Positions 1-6,399 are shown, counted from the first letter of the stretch. The stretch: 9,472 nt of DNA from VRUE01 sp035698885 (GCA_035698885.1 DASSBJ010000066.1:1-9472); one strand, 5' to 3'. Numbers and translations: made by a program. The notes: generated by a model from the letters alone, not told the origin.

Positions 1-1
1 T

Positions 2-257
2 CGCGACGAGCGGCTGGCGCGTCGCGCCGCCGCTGGGGACAGGCGCGCTTTCGGCGAGATCTACGAGCGCTACCAGCAGGACCTCTACCGCTTCTGCCTG
101 GCGATGGTCGGCAATCCGGCGGACGCCCAGGACGCCCTGCACGACACGGAGCTGGACCCGGAGCAGGTCGGCGAGCGACTTCGATCAGATCGGCGCGGCG
201 TTCGGCAGCTCGCCCGCCGTGGCGCGTCAAACGCTCTACGAGGCACGGCTGGGCCAA
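2..257 (+). pseudogene. Decayed sigma-70-family (ECF-like) sigma factor gene, 5' end outside the window
   Basis: Two pieces of a sigma-70-family factor are readable in different frames. From 2 to 148 the frame encodes a region 2.1-like start: RRAFGEIYERYQQDLYRF, then LAMVGNPADAQDAL, the typical helix that contacts core polymerase. From 177 to 257 a frame shifted by one base encodes DFDQIGAAFGSSPAVARQTL followed by YEARLG, a region 4-like helix-turn-helix. Between them only ELDPEQVGER (149-178, first frame) resembles the linker. Regions 2.2-2.4, which bind and melt the -10 element, and the first half of region 4 are missing. The frame change plus loss of at least two internal segments makes a working sigma factor very unlikely. 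The region 4 reading frame then runs uselessly across the 3' end of mnmA on the other strand. Family call is fairly sure; an assembly error is the main alternative to true decay. Confidence 0.6.
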
Positions 258-295
258 GAGGCGCCGAGACGGCGGCCGAAGCGCGGGCTGCTCGC

Positions 296-1759
296 CTACT
301 TCGACAGCGGGCCGTCGCCGGAGGCGATGGTGCCGTGGCCGACGATCGACTCGCCGCAGAGCAGCACCGCCGCCTGGCCCGGCGCCACCGCGTCGAACGC
401 CTCGCCGAGCTCGAGCTCGAGCTCGGCGTGCGGCCCCGGCCCGGCATCTGAGACCGATGCCGGGATCGGCCTCGCCCGGTAGCGCAGCTTGACGCCGTCG
501 ACCCTGCTCCCGGCGCGGTGCAGGACGGCGTCGCGGATCAGCACCCGGCGCGTCGCCAGCTCGGCCCGCGTGCCGACGGTGACCGTGTTGGCGGCGGCGT
601 CGGTGGCGAGGACGTAGAGCGGCTCTGGCGCCGAGACGCCGATCCCGCGACGCTGGCCGACCGTGAAGTTGTGGTGGCCGCGGTGGCGGCCGAGCCTGCG
701 CCCGGCGCGGTCGAGCACCTCCCCGTCGCGCCCGCCGAGCCCGGCGTGGCGGCGCAGGAAGCGCTCCTTGCCCTGTCCGGCGAGGAAGCAGAGGTCCTGG
801 CTCTCAGGCTTCCTGGCGACGGAGAGGCCATGCCGGGAGGCGATCTCGCGCACCTCGGGCTTGGTCAGGTCGGTCAGCGGGAAGCCGAGCCGGCCGAGCA
901 TCGCCGGCGGCAGCGCGGCGAGCATGTAGCTCTGGTCCTTGCCGCGGTCCGCCGCGGCGGCGAGCAACGGGCCGTCCCCGTCCTCGACGATCCGCGCGTA
1001 GTGGCCGGTGACCAGCCGCTCGGCGCCGAGCCGTTCGGCCAGGTCGACCATCGCCGCGATCCGCACCTCGCCGTTGCAGACGATGCAGGGATTGGGCGTC
1101 GCGCCGGCGCCGTAGCCGTCGAGGAAGGCGCCGACGACGCGACGGCGGAACTCCTCCTCCAGGTCCAGCGTGAGGTGCGGGATGCCGAGCGAGTGGGCGA
1201 CGGCGCGGGCGCCGAGCACCGCCTCCGGCGAGCAGCAGGCCTTGGCGCCGTCGGTCTCCGGGTCGGCCCACAGCTTCAGCGTCACCCCGAGCACGTCGGC
1301 GCCCCGCTCGCGTTCGAGCAATGCCGCGACGGCGCTGTCGACGCCGCCCGACATCGCGATCAGCACGCGCCCCTCGCGCGGCGCGGCCAGGGTCCGGGTG
1401 GACGCGGCGGCGCTCGCCAGCGCCCGGTGCAGCGCGTCGGCGGCGAGCTGCGCGGCGTGCCGCTTGGCCGCGGTCAGTCCGCCCACCGCCGCGTCGACCT
1501 CGTCGGTTCCGATCCGCGACGCGTCGATCACCGTCTCGCCGTCGACCATCTCGGCGACGGCCGCGGTTGCGGCGCGCGTCGCCCCGCAGCCCTCGGCGTC
1601 GAAGGTCGCCGCCGCGACGCGTCCCTCCTCGAGCGCCAGCGAGAGGCGCGAGAGGTCGCCGCAGGCCGCCCCGCCGGCCGCCCCGGTGAAGGCGCCGTCA
1701 GGCGCCGGCCCAAGCCGCGCCTCGTCCCGCAGGTAATGCTCGAACAGCTCCCGAGTCAT
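296..1759 (-). CDS. mnmA: tRNA-uridine 2-sulfurtransferase MnmA with N-terminal IscU/NifU-like scaffold domain
   Basis: MnmA thiolates U34 of tRNA-Lys, -Glu and -Gln using ATP and sulfur relayed from a cysteine desulfurase; it is cytosolic. The 487-residue product is about 110-120 longer than usual. Residues 1-115 look like an IscU/NifU scaffold: EHYLRDEARLGP resembles the IscU start, followed by ACGD (C33, D35), GCGA (C58) and KRHAAQLAADAL, which aligns with the IscU helix but has Ala102 where the third cysteine should be. Residues 131-480 are MnmA: PP-loop SGGVDS (137-142), CC at 175-176, TPNPCIVCN with C225 and the catalytic-type C228, RKPESQDLCF with C324, HNFTVGQRRGIG, and a C-terminal beta-barrel ending GHGTI. 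The ATG at 1759 begins the scaffold domain, and a TANNNT box sits 6 nt upstream with no Shine-Dalgarno. It lies 235 bp downstream of the 92-residue gene and probably has its own promoter. The MnmA call is near certain; the fusion is in one uninterrupted frame. Confidence 0.95.
   Translation of the reverse strand: MTRELFEHYLRDEARLGPAPDGAFTGAAGGAACGDLSRLSLALEEGRVAAATFDAEGCGATRAATAAVAEMVDGETVIDASRIGTDEVDAAVGGLTAAKRHAAQLAADALHRALASAAASTRTLAAPREGRVLIAMSGGVDSAVAALLERERGADVLGVTLKLWADPETDGAKACCSPEAVLGARAVAHSLGIPHLTLDLEEEFRRRVVGAFLDGYGAGATPNPCIVCNGEVRIAAMVDLAERLGAERLVTGHYARIVEDGDGPLLAAAADRGKDQSYMLAALPPAMLGRLGFPLTDLTKPEVREIASRHGLSVARKPESQDLCFLAGQGKERFLRRHAGLGGRDGEVLDRAGRRLGRHRGHHNFTVGQRRGIGVSAPEPLYVLATDAAANTVTVGTRAELATRRVLIRDAVLHRAGSRVDGVKLRYRARPIPASVSDAGPGPHAELELELGEAFDAVAPGQAAVLLCGESIVGHGTIASGDGPLSK
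403..428. repeat. 26-bp perfect palindrome inside mnmA
   Basis: The stretch is self-complementary over all 26 bases, built from three GAGCTC units flanked by CGCC and GGCG. On the minus strand it encodes AELELELGE in the C-terminal beta-barrel of MnmA, so an alternating Glu-Leu strand written with GAG and CTC codons is enough to create it. In single-stranded form it could fold into a strong hairpin near the 3' end of the mnmA message. Confidence 0.8.
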
Positions 1760-1765
1760 GCCGAC

Positions 1766-1771
1766 AGGGTA
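1766..1771 (-). promoter_or_regulatory. Candidate -10 box (TACCCT) for leaderless mnmA
   Basis: TACCCT matches the actinobacterial TANNNT -10 pattern and is separated from the mnmA ATG by exactly 6 nt, which would put transcription start on the A of the ATG. No Shine-Dalgarno sequence is visible upstream. I see no convincing -35 hexamer at 16-19 nt spacing. The support is the spacing shared with other genes in this window. Confidence 0.4.
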
Positions 1772-1843
1772 GTCGCAAGAGAGGCTCCAACCCGCCGTTG
1801 CCGCCCCTGGCTTTGATCCCTAATAAAGAAGGGTGGGCGCCTC

Positions 1844-1867
1844 CTCACGATCCCACGGGACCACGAG
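1844..1867 (-). promoter_or_regulatory. Inverted repeat, possible RNA hairpin upstream of mnmA
   Basis: Read as minus-strand RNA, CUCGUGGUCC pairs with GGAUCGUGAG around a CGUG loop: ten pairs, three of them G-U wobbles. On the plus strand the same positions become A-C mismatches, so the fold only works for RNA made in the direction of mnmA. It could be part of a terminator for the upstream operon, although the U-rich stretch (UUCUUUAUU) comes about 14 nt later rather than directly after the stem, or a structured 5' region of a longer mnmA transcript. Confidence 0.35.
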
Positions 1868-1994
1868 AGATCGGCTCCCTAGCCGTTTGTGTTGGGTCAA
1901 ACGTTGGGACGGCTCGCGAACGGGCTCGAGCCTCGATCGAACCGTAGCACCGGCGGCCGGCCCCTGCCGACCGTAGATTGCCGCAGCCCGCCGC

Positions 1995-2273
1995 TCACTC
2001 CATGTTCGAGAGCAGGAACTCGGCCTCGCTCCAGTCCTCGCCACGGACGCGCAGGGCGATGTCGCCGCGGCCGAAGCGGTCGACCGGCCAGTCGGCGGTG
2101 AGGACCGCCTCGATGCCCGCCTCCTCGACCGCCTGGTGCCAGGCCCGGGCGGTGCGCAGGTCGCCGAAGTCCCGCACCACCTCCCACGAGTCGTAGCTCG
2201 GGTCGGCGACGAAGACGGGCGTCTTTCCGGGACCCGGGCGGAGGGCCAGCTTGAGGCGATCGATCAGGCTCAC
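1995..2273 (-). CDS. Conserved-looking 92-residue protein of unknown function
   Basis: I do not recognise this protein with confidence. It is a small soluble protein with no signal peptide or membrane helix and three tryptophans in the C-terminal two thirds. Residues 36-60 (DFGDLRTARAWHQAVEEAGI, then EAVLTA) look like an alpha helix followed by a beta strand. Residues 64-88 (VDRFGRGDIALRVRGEDWSE then AEFLL) look like strands plus a helix. This layout, a helix that picks a residue run, then AGIEAVL, then a strand and an AEFLL helix, recalls the small DUF2007 'putative signal transducing' fold; that is only a guess. The start is GTG at 2273; an ATG 8 nt upstream is out of frame and meets a stop overlapping this GTG. 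It follows aspS by 37 nt and is probably the last gene of that operon. Confidence 0.7.
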   Translation of the reverse strand: MSLIDRLKLALRPGPGKTPVFVADPSYDSWEVVRDFGDLRTARAWHQAVEEAGIEAVLTADWPVDRFGRGDIALRVRGEDWSEAEFLLSNME

Positions 2274-2310
2274 GAGGCCATTGTGCCGCCGACCGGCGAC
2301 CGGCGGCCGC

Positions 2311-4107
2311 TCAGTGGCCGGCGAGGCCGTGCCTGTGCACGGCGATGCCCAGGTCTTTCAATTGCATCTCCCCCACCGGCGCGGGCGCCCCGGTGAGCGC
2401 ATCGGCGCCCGAAGCGGTCTTCGGGAAGGCGATCACGTCGCGGATCGAGTCGGCCCCGGCGAGGCGCTGGACGATCCGGTCGAGGCCGTAGGCGATGCCG
2501 CCGTGTGGCGGCGCCCCGTAGCGCAGCGCCTCGAGCAGGAAGCCGAAGCGCGCCTCGGCTTCCGCGGCGTCGATCCCGAGCGCGGCGAAGAGCTGCTGCT
2601 GGACGTCGGCGCGGTGGATGCGGATCGAGCCGCCGCCCATCTCCTGGCCGTTCCAGACCAGGTCGTAGGCGAGGGCGCGGGCGCCGCCGGGGTTCTCGGG
2701 GTCGAACTCGCCCGCCGGCGCGGTGAAGGGGTGGTGCAGCGGGTCCCAGCGCCGCTCGTCGTCGTTCCACTCGAGCAGCGGCCAGTCGACCACCCAGAGC
2801 AGGCTGTGCGCGCCCTCGGGGATCAGGCCGAAGCGCTGCGCCAGCTCGACCCGCAGCTGGCCGAGCACCGCGTTGGCGACCCGCTCGCGGTCGGCCACGA
2901 GCAGCAGCAGGTCTCCCTCCCGCGCGCCGAGCAGGCGGTTGAGCTCCGCCAGCTCCTCGGCGGAGAGGAACTTGGCGGTCGGCGAGCGCCACCCGTCGCC
3001 CTCGCGGAACGCCCAGACGAGGCCCTTGGCGCCGAGCTCCTGGGCGCGCGAGATCAGGCCGTCGAGCTCCGAGCGCGGCAGCTCGCGGCGGCCCGCGTTG
3101 AGCCCGCGCACGGCGCCGCCCGACTCGATCGCGCCGCTGAAGACCTTGAACTCGGTTCCGGCGAGCGCCCCGCTCAACTCGACCAGCTCGAGGCCGAAGC
3201 GGGTATCCGGCCGGTCGGTGCCGAAGCGGCTCATCGCCTGGTCGTAGGCGAGGCGCTCGATCGGCCGCTCGACCGCCGGGCCGCCGACCTGCTCGAAGAC
3301 GTGGGCCAGCAGCCGTTCGTTTAGCTCGATCACGTCGTCGACGCCGACGAAGGACATCTCCAGGTCGAGCTGCGTGAAGTCGGGCTGGCGGTCGGCGCGC
3401 AGATCCTCGTCGCGAAAGCAGCGGGCGATCTGGTAGTAGCGCTCGAAGCCGGCGACCATCAGCAGCTGCTTGAACAGCTGCGGCGACTGCGGCAGCGCGT
3501 AGAAGGAGCCCTGCTGGAGGCGGCTGGGGACGAGGAAGTCGCGGGCGCCCTCGGGCGTCGAGCGGGTCAGCACGGGCGTCTCGACGTCGAGGAAGCCCTC
3601 GCGGTCGAGGAACTCGCGCATCGCCGCCGTCACCCGGTGGCGCAGGACGAGCGCCTCGCGCATCGGCGACCGGCGCAGGTCGAGGTAGCGGTGGCGCAGT
3701 CGCGCGTCCTCGCCGACCTCGCCCGAGAATCCCTCGACCTGGAAGGGCGGCGTCTCGGCGTCGGCGAGCAGCTCGGCCTCGGCGACGGCGAGCTCGACCT
3801 CGCCGGTCGGCAGATCCGGGTTGACGGTCTCCGGCGAGCGCCGCACGACCGTGCCGCTGGCGCTCAGCACGTCCTCGGCGCGCAGCCTGTGGGCCAGCTC
3901 GAAGGACGCGCCGGAGGAGTCGGGGTGGAAGACGAGCTGGACGATGCCGGTGCGGTCGCGCAGGTCGATGAAGATCAGGCCGCCGTGATCGCGGCGACGG
4001 TGGACCCAGCCGGCGACGCGCGCCGCCGAGTCGACGCGATCGCCGAGCGCCTGGCCGCACCAGGTGTCGCGGAACCCGTTGGCGCGCAGCGCCGGGACCT
4101 CGCTCAC
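2311..4107 (-). CDS. aspS: Aspartyl-tRNA synthetase, bacterial type, possibly non-discriminating
   Basis: This class IIb synthetase charges tRNA with aspartate in the cytosol. The 598-residue length is typical of the bacterial enzyme with an inserted GAD domain. In order: an OB-fold anticodon-binding domain (about 28-112) with GWVHRRRDHGGLIFIDLRDR (33-52), motif 1 around FLDVETPVL (172-180), motif 2 with FRDED (231-235) and QPDFTQLDLEMSF (241-253), the GAD insert (about 285-420), WDPLHHPFTAP (454-464), and motif 3 GIAYGLDRI (537-545), followed by IAFPKT. His41 in RRRDHGG is the residue associated with non-discriminating AspRS, which also make Asp-tRNA(Asn) for GatCAB; discriminating enzymes usually have Leu there. 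The GTG start at 4107 overlaps the hisS stop as GTGA, so the two are probably translationally coupled. The start adds roughly ten residues compared with many homologues; no better start is seen. Confidence 0.97.
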   Translation of the reverse strand: MSEVPALRANGFRDTWCGQALGDRVDSAARVAGWVHRRRDHGGLIFIDLRDRTGIVQLVFHPDSSGASFELAHRLRAEDVLSASGTVVRRSPETVNPDLPTGEVELAVAEAELLADAETPPFQVEGFSGEVGEDARLRHRYLDLRRSPMREALVLRHRVTAAMREFLDREGFLDVETPVLTRSTPEGARDFLVPSRLQQGSFYALPQSPQLFKQLLMVAGFERYYQIARCFRDEDLRADRQPDFTQLDLEMSFVGVDDVIELNERLLAHVFEQVGGPAVERPIERLAYDQAMSRFGTDRPDTRFGLELVELSGALAGTEFKVFSGAIESGGAVRGLNAGRRELPRSELDGLISRAQELGAKGLVWAFREGDGWRSPTAKFLSAEELAELNRLLGAREGDLLLLVADRERVANAVLGQLRVELAQRFGLIPEGAHSLLWVVDWPLLEWNDDERRWDPLHHPFTAPAGEFDPENPGGARALAYDLVWNGQEMGGGSIRIHRADVQQQLFAALGIDAAEAEARFGFLLEALRYGAPPHGGIAYGLDRIVQRLAGADSIRDVIAFPKTASGADALTGAPAPVGEMQLKDLGIAVHRHGLAGH

Positions 4108-5348
4108 GGTCGCTCGCCGCCGATCGCCTCGATCAGGCTCGCCGTGTCGACCGGCGACTGCTCGCCGCTGCGCATGTCGCGCAGCTGCGCCGAGCCGTCG
4201 GCCTCGAGAATCAGCACACGGCGGGCGCCGATCCGGTCGGCGTGCTTGAGCTGGCCCTTGAGGCCACGCCCGGCGAGGTCGACCTCGGCCGTGAGGCCGG
4301 CGTGGCGCAGCTCGCCGGCCAGGGCCAGCGCGCGGCGTCGCTGGCCGGGGTCGGCGACGGCGAGGAAGGCGTCGCGGCCCGCCTGCTCGGGCTGCTCGCC
4401 GAGCGCCAGGAGGATCCGCTCGATTCCCGCCGCCCAGCCGATCGCCGGCGTCGGCGGACCGCCGAGCTGCTCGATCAGGCCGTCGTAGCGGCCACCGCCG
4501 CCGACCTCGGACTGGGCGCCGAGCTCGGCGCAGACGAAGGAGAAGATCGTGCGCGTGTAGTAGTCGAGGCCGCGCACCAGCGTCGGGTCGATCTCGAAGC
4601 CGACACCTGCCGCCTCGAGCAGCTCCCGCACCTCGGCGAAATGCTCGGCGTCCTCGCCCTGCAGCCGCTCGACGATCGTCGGCGCGCTCGCCATCACCCC
4701 CCGGGTGCCCTCGTCGTCGGCGTCGAAGGCGCGCAGCGGGTTGAGCTCGATCCGCTCGCGCACCTCCTTCGAGAGGTCGGCTTCGTGGGCCCGCAGGTGC
4801 GCCTTCAGCTCCTCCAGGTAGGCGCTGCGCGCGCCCGGCGAACCAAGGCTGCCGAGTCGCAGCTCGACCCCGGGCACACCGAGCTCGGCGAGCAGTTCGG
4901 CGAGCAGCATGATCGCCTCGGCGTCGGCGAGCGGCGAATCGGTCCCGATCGCCTCGATGCCGAGCTGGTGAAACTGTCGGTAGCGGCCGGCCTGCGGCCG
5001 CTCGTGACGGAAGAAGGGCCCGCCATAGCAGAGCTTCACCGGCTGAGCCAGCTTGTGCATGCCGTGCTCGACGTAGGCGCGGCAGATCGGCGCCGTTCCC
5101 TCGGGTCGCAGGGTGATGCTGCGCCCCCCCTTGTCCTCGAAGGTGAACATCTCCTTGCGCACGATGTCGGTCGAGCGACCGACGCCGCGCTCGAACAGCG
5201 CGGTGTCCTCGAAGGCCGGCGTCGCGATCGGCTCGTAACCGGCGCGGGCGCAGATCTCCGCCGCCGTCGCTTCGACCCGCCGCCGCGCCCGCGCATCGGC
5301 CGGCAGCACGTCGAAGGTCCCGCGCGGTGCCTGGTACTTGCTCGCCAT
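4104..5348 (-). CDS. hisS: Histidyl-tRNA synthetase
   Basis: HisRS is a class IIa dimer that charges tRNA-His in the cytosol. The 414 residues match the normal bacterial length. The N-terminus YQAPRGTFDVLP (5-16) is the family start. The catalytic core follows: RPEGTAPICRAY (81-92), motif 2 FFRHERPQAGRYRQFHQLG (112-130), the HisA signature LVRGLDYYTRTIF (257-269) with Arg259 as the presumed catalytic arginine, GGGGRYDGL (283-291), and motif 3 region GWAAGIERILLAL (304-316). The C-terminal anticodon-binding domain covers about 325-410. ATG at 5348 fits the family start. It lies 32 nt after the MBL-fold hydrolase gene, and its stop overlaps the aspS start by 4 nt. A hydrolase of this type directly before hisS is a familiar actinobacterial arrangement. 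A TAAGGT box 9 nt before the ATG could be a promoter, or the purine run there could act as a weak ribosome site. Confidence 0.97.
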   Translation of the reverse strand: MASKYQAPRGTFDVLPADARARRRVEATAAEICARAGYEPIATPAFEDTALFERGVGRSTDIVRKEMFTFEDKGGRSITLRPEGTAPICRAYVEHGMHKLAQPVKLCYGGPFFRHERPQAGRYRQFHQLGIEAIGTDSPLADAEAIMLLAELLAELGVPGVELRLGSLGSPGARSAYLEELKAHLRAHEADLSKEVRERIELNPLRAFDADDEGTRGVMASAPTIVERLQGEDAEHFAEVRELLEAAGVGFEIDPTLVRGLDYYTRTIFSFVCAELGAQSEVGGGGRYDGLIEQLGGPPTPAIGWAAGIERILLALGEQPEQAGRDAFLAVADPGQRRRALALAGELRHAGLTAEVDLAGRGLKGQLKHADRIGARRVLILEADGSAQLRDMRSGEQSPVDTASLIEAIGGERP

Positions 5349-5380
5349 CGTGGCGCGACCTTACCTGCGTGCGGCCCGGC

Positions 5381-6025
5381 TCAGCGGGCGAACTCGGCGA
5401 GGAAGGGATTGCTCGCCCGCTCGGCGCCCAGTGTGGTGACCTCCATGTGACCCGGGTAGACGCCGGTCTCGGGCGGGTGGGAGTCGAGCAGCTGTCCGAT
5501 CGAGCGCAGCAGCGTCGGGCCGTCGCCGCCCGGCAGGTCGACGCGGCCGACGGAGCCCTTGAACAGCACGTCGCCGGAGAACAGGGCGTCCTCGTCGCGG
5601 ATCGAGTAGCTGACGTGGCCGGGGCTGTGGCCGGGGGTGAAGAGCACGTCGATCGTCATCCCGGCGAGCTCGAGCGTCTCGCCGCCCTTCAGCGTCTCGT
5701 CGGCCTCGTAGCTCTCGTAGGGGCCGATGCCCGGGATCGGCACGTAGGCCATGATGTCGGCGAGCAGCGGCCGCTCGATCTCCGGGCAGTAGACCGGCGC
5801 TCCGGTGACGGTCGCCAGGGGGGCGACCGCGCCGATGTGGTCGAAGTGGCAGTGGGTGATCAGGATCGCCTCGACCTTCGCCCCCATCTGCTCGACCGCC
5901 TCGAGAATCCGGTCGGGCTCCTCGCCCGGGTCGACGATCAGCCCGCGGCCCGATCCTTCGCGACGCAGCACGAAGCAGTTCTCGGCGATCGGGCCGACGG
6001 TGAGCATCTGCACATCGAGGCTCAT
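5381..6025 (-). CDS. MBL-fold metallo-hydrolase (glyoxalase II-like)
   Basis: This 214-residue cytosolic protein has the full zinc-binding set of the metallo-beta-lactamase fold: THCHFDHIG (57-65, HxHxDH), FTPGHSPGHVSY (129-140), the bridging Asp in FSGDVLF (D152), and YPGH (H193). It resembles the short glyoxalase II-like hydrolases such as YcbL; these have the hydrolase fold but lack the C-terminal helical domain of true glyoxalase II. The natural substrate cannot be read from the sequence; a thioester is the usual expectation. The ATG at 6025 overlaps the stop of the membrane protein gene upstream as ATGA, with a purine-rich GGGGGAAGGG just before it. hisS follows 32 nt downstream. It could be a housekeeping detoxification enzyme that simply travels with hisS, or act in RNA or nucleotide metabolism. 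Confidence 0.88.
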   Translation of the reverse strand: MSLDVQMLTVGPIAENCFVLRREGSGRGLIVDPGEEPDRILEAVEQMGAKVEAILITHCHFDHIGAVAPLATVTGAPVYCPEIERPLLADIMAYVPIPGIGPYESYEADETLKGGETLELAGMTIDVLFTPGHSPGHVSYSIRDEDALFSGDVLFKGSVGRVDLPGGDGPTLLRSIGQLLDSHPPETGVYPGHMEVTTLGAERASNPFLAEFAR

Positions 6026-6387
6026 CCCTTCCCCCGGGCGCGGATCCTCGCCCGCTCGCGGCGCCGCCAGAGCATCGTGTCGATGTAGTAGCCGGCGGGG
6101 ATGTAGAAGACGAGCATGAAGGCGCCGAGGCCGAGCGCGGCGCCGAGCGGGCGTTTGAACAGCAGCAACAACAGCGCGGTGAAGATCGCGGCGGCGGCGA
6201 GGCCGCGGACGATCGCGCTCTGCCAGGTCGGCGGGGCGTCGACCTTGGGGCCGCTCGAGCGGCCGGCGCGGGCGCGTGCCTTGGCCTCCTCGCGGCTGCG
6301 CGGCCGGCCACTGGCGCGGCCGCTGTCCACCCGGCCGCCCTGGGTGCCACGGTGCTTGCGCCGGCGCTTCTTCCTCGTCTGAGCCAT
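6022..6387 (-). CDS. Small basic membrane protein, two predicted helices
   Basis: The function is unknown. The 121-residue product has a strongly basic, probably disordered N-terminal half starting MAQTRKKRRRKHRG and rich in Arg, Lys, Gly and Ser (1-55). Two hydrophobic helices follow, about 58-77 (AIVRGLAAAAIFTALLLLLF) and 81-103 (including GLGAFMLVFYIPAGYYID), joined by a tight KRP turn. The tail is again basic (RRRERARIRARGKG). Both ends would lie in the cytoplasm by the positive-inside rule. The charged arm could bind RNA, ribosomes, DNA or acidic lipids, but nothing in the sequence decides this. It begins 26 nt after the formimidoyltransferase stop. ATG at 6387 has no Shine-Dalgarno but a TAGATT box 6 nt upstream, suggesting a leaderless start. 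Its stop overlaps the MBL hydrolase start by 4 nt, so the two are co-expressed. Confidence 0.8.
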   Translation of the reverse strand: MAQTRKKRRRKHRGTQGGRVDSGRASGRPRSREEAKARARAGRSSGPKVDAPPTWQSAIVRGLAAAAIFTALLLLLFKRPLGAALGLGAFMLVFYIPAGYYIDTMLWRRRERARIRARGKG

Positions 6388-6393
6388 GCGAGG

Positions 6394-6399
6394 AATCTA
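6394..6399 (-). promoter_or_regulatory. Candidate -10 box (TAGATT) for the basic membrane protein, MBL hydrolase and hisS-aspS
   Basis: TAGATT fits TANNNT and is separated from the ATG at 6387 by exactly 6 nt, placing transcription start at the ATG. No Shine-Dalgarno and no clear -35 are seen. If real, it is an internal promoter giving the synthetase genes transcription independent of the metabolic genes upstream. Confidence 0.42.

Larger units (their letters stand above)
1760..1994. other. Intergenic gap between the 92-residue gene and mnmA
   Basis: This 235-bp gap is the longest between intact genes in the window and contains no supportable gene. It holds an imperfect inverted repeat (1844-1867), a short perfect palindrome GGCTCGAGCC (1923-1932), a GTTGGG direct repeat near 1892-1910, and an A/T-richer patch around 1820-1830 (TTTATTAG on the minus strand). 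It probably contains the end of the upstream operon and the start of the mnmA transcript. No recognisable riboswitch or tRNA fold was found by eye. Confidence 0.5.

Noticed and set aside
518..1816. Long plus-strand open frame opposite mnmA
   Set aside because: It is an antisense shadow caused by G+C-rich third positions. The product is a low-complexity Arg/Ala/Gly/Val string with no family motif, while the minus strand encodes a clear MnmA.
2270..4060. 596-residue minus-strand frame overlapping aspS
   Set aside because: It is a frame-shifted shadow of aspS, made almost only of Arg, Ala, Pro and Gly.
5124..5130. Run of seven C (seven G in the hisS message) as a possible frameshift site
   Set aside because: The HisRS frame is continuous and normal on both sides, and no alternative product or stimulatory structure is evident. 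It is a plausible sequencing-error hotspot but nothing more.
2251..5450. Two long plus-strand frames (357 and 402 residues) opposite aspS and hisS
   Set aside because: Their composition is typical of antisense reading of G+C-rich genes, and they cross real gene boundaries. Both synthetases are unmistakable on the minus strand.
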